From an uncultured Lachnospiraceae bacterium (GTDB lineage Bacteria; Bacillota; Clostridia; Lachnospirales; Lachnospiraceae): DNA of 64,000 nucleotides. Positions 57,562 through 64,000 of the stretch are shown one piece after another. The notes under the pieces were generated by a model. The model did no database searches. It was given only the letters and a program-made list of their open reading frames with translations, and was not told where the DNA came from. Numbering within the stretch: position 1 is the first letter of the stretch; each line of letters begins with the position of its first letter. Made by a program: the position numbers and the translations under genes. Where the stretch lies: the NCBI GenBank assembly GCA_944383765.1, contig CALWQT010000001.1:496001-560000 (forward strand), written 5' to 3'.

Positions 57562-58329
57562 TTACAGAAAATACTCGTTTTTCATCGGTTCTGAAAGCTT
57601 TTTGGTAAACATTTCCGCAAATTCCAGATAAGGAGCCACATTCATATTTTTGGCCTGGACCGGACAGATCCGGATACACCGGAAGCAGGCTATACACCGG
57701 TTCCCGTCTATGGTACGGCAATCCTCTGCAATCGCCCCTTCCGGACATTCTTTTACACACAGCCCACAAGACATACAGGTTTCTGCCGTCAGCGGTCGGA
57801 AATTGCCTCCCTTTCCGCCTTCCTCCCCTTTGATGTAAGGCCGGTTTCCGGGAACTGTTTCCAGGATTTCTCCCAATACCAGTTTTTCTTTCACCCTGGC
57901 TGCAAACTCCCTGTCCTCTTTCAGGTCATCTTCATCCGGTCTGCCCACCTGAATTTCTCCATAGGTATGCTGTCCGATCAGGGCAGCCCCCGCCACAGGA
58001 ACAAATCCCTGTTCCTTTACCAGATCGAATAATTCCAAAAGAGCATCATCATAATGCCGGTTTCCATAGGTCACCGTGATGACACAGGGAGTCTGGTTTC
58101 CGGAAAACTTCCGGAAGCGTTCTTTACAGCCCCGGTACAACCGGCCTCCATAAACCGGCGCCCCAAAAACTACCAGGTCTTTTCTGTCAAACTGTGTCTT
58201 TTCTGTTACCCTATCATATCTTGTCACATCAATTTCCGTTATACAGCCATCGTCTGCCAATGCCTTTCCTATTGCAACGGCACCTTTTTTCGATGTAAAA
58301 GTTGGAGAAAAATAAATTGCTGCTGTCAT
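57562..58329 (-). CDS. EFR1 family flavodoxin-ferredoxin
   Basis: This 255-residue protein joins a flavodoxin-like N-terminal domain (IYFSPTFTSKKGA, the FMN-phosphate loop, at residues about 5-17, and FGAPVYGGRLYRG) to a C-terminal ferredoxin with two 4Fe-4S motifs, CMSCGLCVKECP and CIACFRCIRICP. EFR1 family members are predicted electron carriers in anaerobes; partners are not known. The ATG follows GAGAGGGGATAGAAAG. polC lies 20 bases upstream in the same direction. It is ended by a large hairpin. Confidence 0.92.
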   Translation of the reverse strand: MTAAIYFSPTFTSKKGAVAIGKALADDGCITEIDVTRYDRVTEKTQFDRKDLVVFGAPVYGGRLYRGCKERFRKFSGNQTPCVITVTYGNRHYDDALLELFDLVKEQGFVPVAGAALIGQHTYGEIQVGRPDEDDLKEDREFAARVKEKLVLGEILETVPGNRPYIKGEEGGKGGNFRPLTAETCMSCGLCVKECPEGAIAEDCRTIDGNRCIACFRCIRICPVQAKNMNVAPYLEFAEMFTKKLSEPMKNEYFL

Positions 58330-58349
58330 CTTTCTATCCCCTCTCTTCT

Positions 58350-61300
58350 TTAACCCACCAGATCAAACAGGGAAAGCTGATTGCTTTCCGGCAGATCCCC
58401 TAAAATATTTAAATCCGCCATCAGGTCACATATCGTTTTACTCACTTTTGTCCTGTTCCTGAAATCTTCCTTGGAAAGGAACGGTCCATCTGCTGCTGCG
58501 TCCACAATCGCATCCGCTGCTTTCTCACCCAGGCCGTCAATGCTGGACAGGGACGGCATCAGCTTTCCATCCACAATCCGGAAATGCCTTGCCTTCGCCT
58601 GATAAATATCGATCGGAAGAAATTCAAAACCTCTGGCATACATTTCCTGAACGATCCTCATATCCCGAAGCGTTGCCTGCTCCTTCTGGGACAGGCTGTC
58701 CTGACGTTTCCGGTAGTCTGCCAGATGATACTCCAGACGTTCTCTTCCCTGACACATCAGTTCATAGGAAAAACCGCTGGCACGAATGGAAAAAAATGCC
58801 GCATAATAAGCCAGTGGATAAAATACTTTGCAGTAAGCAATACGCCATGCCATCATAACATAGGCAGCTGCATGGGCTTTCGGGAACATGTATTTGATCT
58901 TTTTACAGGATCCGATATACCAATCCGGCACATTATGAGCCTTCATCTCTTCTTCCCATTCCGGTTTCAGTCCCTTTCCTTTCCGGACACTTTCCATAAT
59001 GGTAAAAGAAAGCTCCTGGTCCAGTCCCATCTGGATCAGATAGATCATAATGTCATCACGGGTACAAATGGCAGTCTGAATCGTTGCCTTCCCCTCCTGG
59101 ATCAGTGTTTGGGCATTTCCCAGCCATACATCTGTTCCATGGGACAATCCGGAAATACGCACCAGATCCGAAAAATATTTGGGTTTTGCATCAATAAGCA
59201 TCTGCATGGCAAAATCGGTACCAAATTCCGGAATTCCCAGAGCCCCCAGTTTACAGCCCCCTATATCTTCCGGTGTGATTCCCAGCGCAGACGTATTCTG
59301 GAACAGGCTCATTACCTCTTTGCTGTCCAAAGGAATATCTTTTACCGGATCCAGACCGGTCAGGTCCTGAAGCATACGGATCATCGTAGGATCATCATGT
59401 CCCAGAATATCCAGTTTCAGCAGGTTATGGTCAATGGAATGGTAGTCAAAATGAGTCGTCACCGTAGAAGTCGTCATATCATTTGCCGGGTGCTGCACCG
59501 GAGTAAAGGAATAAATTTCCTCTCCCAGAGGAAGAACAATGATTCCTCCCGGATGCTGGCCTGTGGTACGGCGTACTCCCACACACCCCTGAACAATCCG
59601 GTTGATCTCACAGTTTCTTTTTCTGACACCATGTTCCTCAAAATAATTTTTCACATAACCATAGGCTGTCTTATCTGCCAGGGTACCAATGGTACCGGCA
59701 CGGAAAGTCTGTCCTTTTCCGAAAATAACTTCCGTATAATCATGGGCTTTACTCTGGTATTCTCCGGAAAAATTCAGGTCGATATCCGGCTCCTTGTTTC
59801 CTTTAAAGCCTAAGAACGTTTCAAACGGAATATCAAAGCCTTCTTTTTTTAATGGTTTTCCGCATACCGGGCATGTCCGGTCCGGCATATCGCAGCCTGC
59901 CATTCCTCCGAATTTTTTCACTTCCTCCGAGTCAAAATCATAATAATGGCAGTTAGGGCAATAATAATGAGGACTTAACGGATTCACTTCTGTGATTCCC
60001 GCCATAGTAGCCACAAAAGAAGAACCTACAGATCCTCTGGAACCTACCAGATAACCGTCCTCATTGGATTTCCATACCAGTTTCTGGGCAATAATGTACA
60101 TGACCGCAAACCCGTTGCTGATGATGGAATTCAATTCTCTTTCCAGCCGCGCCACAACGATCTCCGGCAGATTTTCTCCATAAATCTCATGAGCCCTGTC
60201 ATAACAGATTTTTCTCAGGGTCTTATCCGAATCCGGAATGACCGGAGGGCATTTATCCGGTCTTACAGGAGAAATCTTCTCACACCTGGCAGCAATCTTT
60301 CTGGTATTGGTGACTACCACTTCATAGGCTTTTTCCGCTCCCAGATATTCAAACTCCTTTAACATTTCCTCTGTAGTCCTGAGATACAGAGGCGCCTGCT
60401 CGTCACTGTCCTTAAATCCCTGACCTGCCATAATGATCCTCCGGTATATTTCGTCCTGTGGATCCAGAAAATGAACATCACAGGTTGCGCACACCGGTTT
60501 GCCAAACTGATCTCCCAGATCTACAATTTTCCTGTTTAAATCCATCAGGTCTTCCCAGGTCTTCACGGTGCTCTTTTCTTCCCGGAGCATGAACGCATTA
60601 TTTCCCAGAGGCTGTATCTCCAGATAGTCATAAAAATTCACGATTCTGGCAATTGCCGCATCAGAAGCCCCGCGAAGCAATGCTTGATACAGTTCTCCCG
60701 CCTCGCAGGCAGAACCAATGATCAGCCCTTTCCGGTATTTCTGAAGTACACTTTTCGGTATTCTTGGCCTTCTGGCATAATAATCCAAGTGGGAAAATGA
60801 TACCAGACGATACAGGTTAACCCTTCCCTCGTCACTGTCCGCCAGAATGATCACATGATAAGTCGGCATTTTCCGGATCATTTCCAGGGACATTTCACTC
60901 ATGGCATTTAAGCCGTCTACATCTTCAATCCCTCTGTCCTTCAACATTTTTACAAACGCAACAAAAATCTCCGCCGTCGCCTCTGCATCGTCTACAGCCC
61001 GATGATGATGTTCCAGAGAAATGTCAAGGGCTTTTGCCACCGTATCCAGTTTATACCGATTCAGGTTCGGCAGCAAATGCTGGGCCATGGTCACCGTATC
61101 CAGTACCGTGGGCGAAAACGGAATATTCTGCCGAGCAGCATTATGGGCAATAAAGCTGACGTCAAAAGCCGCATTATGCCCCACCAGAGGCGCATCACCG
61201 CAGAATTTCAGAAACTCAGGCAGCATTTCCTCAATCTTTGGAGCACCGATGACCATATTGTCATTGATACTGGTCAGCTTCTCAATCTCAAATGGAATCG

Positions 61301-62918
61301 GGATTTCCGGATTGATAAATGTACTGAACCGGTCCACGATCTGCCCGCCGGACACCTTAACAGCCCCGATTTCAATAATACGGTTTTTCTCCGGGCTGAG
61401 GCCTGTGGTTTCCAGATCAAAGACCACAAAATCCCCGTCAAATGCCTGTCCTTTCGGATTATCCACCAACTGTTTCAGGTCATCTACCAGATAACCTTCC
61501 ACGCCATAGATAACCTTAAATTCATCCCCCTTATCCAAAGCATGATTGGCATCAGGAAATGCCTGAACGCAGCCATGGTCTGTCACCGCGATGGCGTCCA
61601 TTCCCCATTTTTTTGCTCTCTTGATAATATCCTTAACCTCAGAAACCCCGTCCATATCACTCATTTTCGTATGGCAATGAAGTTCCACCCGTTTTTCCAG
61701 GCTGTTATCCATTCGTTTTCCGGTGAAATCTTCACTTTTTTTAATTCCTGATACAGAGCCAAGCGTCAGTTCCCCATCAAATTTATCAATGGTGGTAACT
61801 CCCTTTAAGCGGATAAAGGCTCCTTCTTTCACCGCATAATCAATATCCTCCAGAGTCTCTTCCCTGGCAAACATCTTCACGGTCATGGTATCCGTAAAAT
61901 CTGTCAGGTCAAAGATGATCAGTGTCTTGCCGCTTCGCAGTTCCCGCTTCTCTTTCCGTATTACTTTTCCCCGAAGGATCACTTCCCCGATCTCGCCGTC
62001 AATCTTATCGATTTCTACCGCATCCCCTTCAAAATCCCTTCCATAAAGCACATCAGGATTATCCGAGCGGCGGTAGGTTTTCTTAAATCCATCTTTCTGC
62101 CCGTCTTTCTTTCCAAATCCAGTTCCTTTTCCTGCAGAAGCTTTTCCCCTGCGTCCTTCCATGGGAAGAGTGGTTCCGGATTTTTTGTCTGCTGTGGGAG
62201 ATGTCATTTCTCCCAATGACTGATCCGGAGTCTCCGGCAAAACAGACGGATCTGCCGCCATATCCATGGCTCTGTCCCAGAAAGAATCCTCCTGGCCAGC
62301 TCCACTTCCTCCAAGATTTACAGCCAGCTGGCTTCCTACTGCAGAGCGCAGGGTAATCTCTTCCACTTCCCGCTGTATCTGCTGTTCCTTTTTTTTCAGC
62401 AAAACACTTTCTTTTGCCTCCACATAAGTAAAATGGATCTCCAGGGGAAGGCCGCACCTTTCGTGAAATACCTTTTCCATGACCCGTTTCAGTTCTCCCG
62501 CTTTCTCCCGGTTGATCATCGTATCTTCCACTGTCATGGAAAGAAGGTCCGGTTCGGGAAACCTGCACTCTGCCTTCCGGAGAATGTTATATTCCACAAT
62601 ACTGTAGTTTTTCAATTCCAGCAACAGGCTGTCTTTATAGACCTGAAAAAGTTTTTCCGGCGTATACTGACCAGACAGCTTATATGTTTCCATAATCTTG
62701 ATGGAAATCTGCTTTCCCGGAAACAGCTGATCCCGGATTCCTTTTTCCATATCATAAATATTCTTTTTATGGATCAGCCTGGGACTTTCCATATAAATGC
62801 GGACAGAGCTTCTGTCCCTGTTGGTGGTTACCTTTTCCACACCTACCAGGCGTAAAAGCTCTCTCATTTCGTCCGCAATATGTAAATCCGGAAATACTTC
62901 CAGAAATGGTTTTGTCAT
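58350..62918 (-). CDS. polC: DNA polymerase III subunit alpha, PolC type
   Basis: This 1522-residue replicative polymerase is somewhat longer than the 1437 of Bacillus. In order: N-terminal domain with an OB fold (about 310-400), PHP part one (HCHTKMSDMDGVSEVKDI, about 413), DEDD proofreading exonuclease (FVVFDLETTGLSPEKN, about 496), PHP part two, a four-Cys zinc element (CPNC and CPVC, about 985-1015), palm with the polymerase Asp set, and a C-terminal helix-hairpin-helix (SSIDGLGEKAADAI, about 1455). The ATG at 62918 overlaps the ispG stop by four bases; a longer frame to 63092 lies in ispG and is rejected. Confidence 0.97.
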   Translation of the reverse strand: MTKPFLEVFPDLHIADEMRELLRLVGVEKVTTNRDRSSVRIYMESPRLIHKKNIYDMEKGIRDQLFPGKQISIKIMETYKLSGQYTPEKLFQVYKDSLLLELKNYSIVEYNILRKAECRFPEPDLLSMTVEDTMINREKAGELKRVMEKVFHERCGLPLEIHFTYVEAKESVLLKKKEQQIQREVEEITLRSAVGSQLAVNLGGSGAGQEDSFWDRAMDMAADPSVLPETPDQSLGEMTSPTADKKSGTTLPMEGRRGKASAGKGTGFGKKDGQKDGFKKTYRRSDNPDVLYGRDFEGDAVEIDKIDGEIGEVILRGKVIRKEKRELRSGKTLIIFDLTDFTDTMTVKMFAREETLEDIDYAVKEGAFIRLKGVTTIDKFDGELTLGSVSGIKKSEDFTGKRMDNSLEKRVELHCHTKMSDMDGVSEVKDIIKRAKKWGMDAIAVTDHGCVQAFPDANHALDKGDEFKVIYGVEGYLVDDLKQLVDNPKGQAFDGDFVVFDLETTGLSPEKNRIIEIGAVKVSGGQIVDRFSTFINPEIPIPFEIEKLTSINDNMVIGAPKIEEMLPEFLKFCGDAPLVGHNAAFDVSFIAHNAARQNIPFSPTVLDTVTMAQHLLPNLNRYKLDTVAKALDISLEHHHRAVDDAEATAEIFVAFVKMLKDRGIEDVDGLNAMSEMSLEMIRKMPTYHVIILADSDEGRVNLYRLVSFSHLDYYARRPRIPKSVLQKYRKGLIIGSACEAGELYQALLRGASDAAIARIVNFYDYLEIQPLGNNAFMLREEKSTVKTWEDLMDLNRKIVDLGDQFGKPVCATCDVHFLDPQDEIYRRIIMAGQGFKDSDEQAPLYLRTTEEMLKEFEYLGAEKAYEVVVTNTRKIAARCEKISPVRPDKCPPVIPDSDKTLRKICYDRAHEIYGENLPEIVVARLERELNSIISNGFAVMYIIAQKLVWKSNEDGYLVGSRGSVGSSFVATMAGITEVNPLSPHYYCPNCHYYDFDSEEVKKFGGMAGCDMPDRTCPVCGKPLKKEGFDIPFETFLGFKGNKEPDIDLNFSGEYQSKAHDYTEVIFGKGQTFRAGTIGTLADKTAYGYVKNYFEEHGVRKRNCEINRIVQGCVGVRRTTGQHPGGIIVLPLGEEIYSFTPVQHPANDMTTSTVTTHFDYHSIDHNLLKLDILGHDDPTMIRMLQDLTGLDPVKDIPLDSKEVMSLFQNTSALGITPEDIGGCKLGALGIPEFGTDFAMQMLIDAKPKYFSDLVRISGLSHGTDVWLGNAQTLIQEGKATIQTAICTRDDIMIYLIQMGLDQELSFTIMESVRKGKGLKPEWEEEMKAHNVPDWYIGSCKKIKYMFPKAHAAAYVMMAWRIAYCKVFYPLAYYAAFFSIRASGFSYELMCQGRERLEYHLADYRKRQDSLSQKEQATLRDMRIVQEMYARGFEFLPIDIYQAKARHFRIVDGKLMPSLSSIDGLGEKAADAIVDAAADGPFLSKEDFRNRTKVSKTICDLMADLNILGDLPESNQLSLFDLVG

Positions 62919-63988
62919 CTTTTTACCCTCTCCCTGCGCAGTTCCTCCAGACCATCTTTCAATACGGTCAGAAGTTCTCCTTCCGGTACTTTTCTGGGTT
63001 TTTCCCCTTTCTTGATGAACAGTCCTTCTCCGATGCCCCCGGCCACTCCGATATCGGCTTCTCTGGCTTCTCCAGGTCCATTCACCACACACCCCATCAC
63101 AGCTACTTTCACTCCGTCCAGGTCATCATACTCCGCTGCCATGGTTTCCACCTGACTGGCCAAACTGATCAGATCAATCCTGGTACGTCCACAGGTAGGA
63201 CAGGAAACTACTTCTACTCCGCCTTTTCTAAGTCCCAAGGTTCTCAGTATCAGCTTTGCGGATTTCACTTCCTCCACCGGGTCGCCTGTAAGGGATACCC
63301 GGATCGTATCTCCGATTCCCTGATACAGAATAATCCCCAGCCCTACTGCTGATTTAATGTTTCCCGCATTTACCGTGCCTGCTTCCGTGATTCCCACATG
63401 AAGAGGATAAACCGTACGTTCCGATATCAATTCATGGGCTTTCACACACATGAGAACATCGGAAGACTTAATGCTGATCACCAGATTATCATAACCCATA
63501 TCTTCGATCATCTTCACCTTCATCAGGGCGCTTTCTACCAATCCTTCCGCTGTGACACCTCCGTATTTTTCCAGCAGTTCTTTCTCCAAAGACCCACTGT
63601 TGACACCTACCCGGATAGGAATATTCTTTTCTCTGGCTTTTTCCACCACAGCACGGACTCTCTCTTCACTCCCGATATTTCCCGGATTGATCCGTATCTT
63701 GTCGGCTCCATGTTCCATGGCTGCAATCGCCAGACGATAATCAAAATGGATATCTGCCACCAGCGGAATATGAATCCTGTTTTTGATCGCTGATATAGCC
63801 TCTGCTGCCTCCATGGTAGGAACTGCTACCCTTATGATCTGGCATCCTGCTTTTTCCAGCTTCAAAATCTGGCTGACCGTAGCTTCCACATCTTCCGTCC
63901 TTGTATTGCACATAGACTGTATGGCGACCGGATTTCCCCCTCCTATAGCCACATTCCCTATTTTTATTACTTTCGTATACTCTCTCAT
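62915..63988 (-). CDS. ispG: 4-hydroxy-3-methylbut-2-en-1-yl diphosphate synthase (IspG/GcpE)
   Basis: This 357-residue enzyme of the MEP isoprenoid pathway reduces cyclic MEcPP with a 4Fe-4S cluster. The barrel shows GGGNPVAIQSMCNTRTEDV, VADIHFDYRLA and KIRINPGNIG; the cluster part has CPTCGRTRIDL and VMGCVVNGPGEA, giving the Cys and Glu ligands. I chose the ATG at 63988, because GGAGGAAGAT lies just before it; an ATG at the very end (64000) is part of that RBS. If so, the gene is complete. It overlaps polC by ATGA, suggesting that the two are translated together. Confidence 0.95.
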   Translation of the reverse strand: MREYTKVIKIGNVAIGGGNPVAIQSMCNTRTEDVEATVSQILKLEKAGCQIIRVAVPTMEAAEAISAIKNRIHIPLVADIHFDYRLAIAAMEHGADKIRINPGNIGSEERVRAVVEKAREKNIPIRVGVNSGSLEKELLEKYGGVTAEGLVESALMKVKMIEDMGYDNLVISIKSSDVLMCVKAHELISERTVYPLHVGITEAGTVNAGNIKSAVGLGIILYQGIGDTIRVSLTGDPVEEVKSAKLILRTLGLRKGGVEVVSCPTCGRTRIDLISLASQVETMAAEYDDLDGVKVAVMGCVVNGPGEAREADIGVAGGIGEGLFIKKGEKPRKVPEGELLTVLKDGLEELRRERVKR

Positions 63989-64000
63989 ATCTTCCTCCAT

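Noticed and set aside
62919..63092. Longer N-terminus of PolC by 58 residues
   Set aside because: The extra part lies inside ispG and has no RBS; the ATG at 62918 has one and overlaps the ispG stop by four bases.
1..64000. CRISPR array, insertion sequence, prophage or integrase
   Set aside because: No spaced direct repeats, transposase motifs or phage genes were seen by eye on either strand.

Overview
The window looks like chromosome of a spore-forming Clostridia bacterium, most likely Lachnospiraceae. The pointers are spoIVA, a PolC-type DNA polymerase III, Rex, the MEP-pathway enzyme IspG, an EFR1-type flavodoxin/ferredoxin, an RsgI-like anti-sigma factor, and near-universal AGGAGG ribosome binding sites. 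Sixty protein genes are supported, about 54 of them on the minus strand. I saw no rRNA, tRNA, CRISPR array, insertion sequence or prophage. The ends cut a MATE exporter (left); ispG at the right end is probably complete at its RBS-supported start.

Positions 1-9201: after the end of a MATE exporter comes the main accessory block, a nine-gene minus-strand operon with a HAD phosphatase gene just upstream. Its order is a multi-PRD regulator, an amidohydrolase, a stand-alone PRD protein, an SFCGS-motif protein, DUF4312, DUF4311, DUF4310, a SelA-like PLP enzyme (DgaE) and a KDPG aldolase (DgaF). The last two steps are known from D-glucosaminate catabolism. The four genes before them look like an uncharacterised uptake module with no recognisable PTS permease, and this is the best candidate for an undescribed system here.

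Positions 9386-25525: rnhA, a beta-CASP hydrolase, spoIVA, the branched-chain amino acid ABC transporter livJHMGF, then gpsA-plsY-der and a DUF512 protein, an EamA exporter and an EF-G-like GTPase. The livF/spoIVA junction is a compact regulatory site: a hairpin overlaps both a sigma-E-like promoter and the spoIVA ribosome binding site.

Positions 25685-41112: a plus-strand aroF-tyrA-aroA operon with a perfect inverted repeat over its -10 box; then, on the minus strand, PBP1A, the manganese exporter mntP, kdgK-eda (the same KDPG node as DgaE/DgaF), a GNAT protein, an M28 peptidase, an ECF sigma/RsgI-like anti-sigma pair with a small secreted repeat protein, yebC, a CNNM/CorC protein and a MazF toxin with no adjacent antitoxin.

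Positions 41241-64000: alr-nnr-acpS-rex with a Rex-like operator on the rex promoter; a divergent ABC-F ATPase and small membrane protein; purA, a LysR regulator, purB and purC; a PepT-like peptidase; a lipoprotein; dapA-dapB behind a lysine riboswitch and terminator; a corrinoid adenosyltransferase; an SSB-like double-OB protein; an EFR1 protein; polC and ispG. Start sites were chosen on Shine-Dalgarno placement, so several genes are shorter than their longest reading frame. Family names come from recognising motifs and recalled family knowledge; no database search was run.
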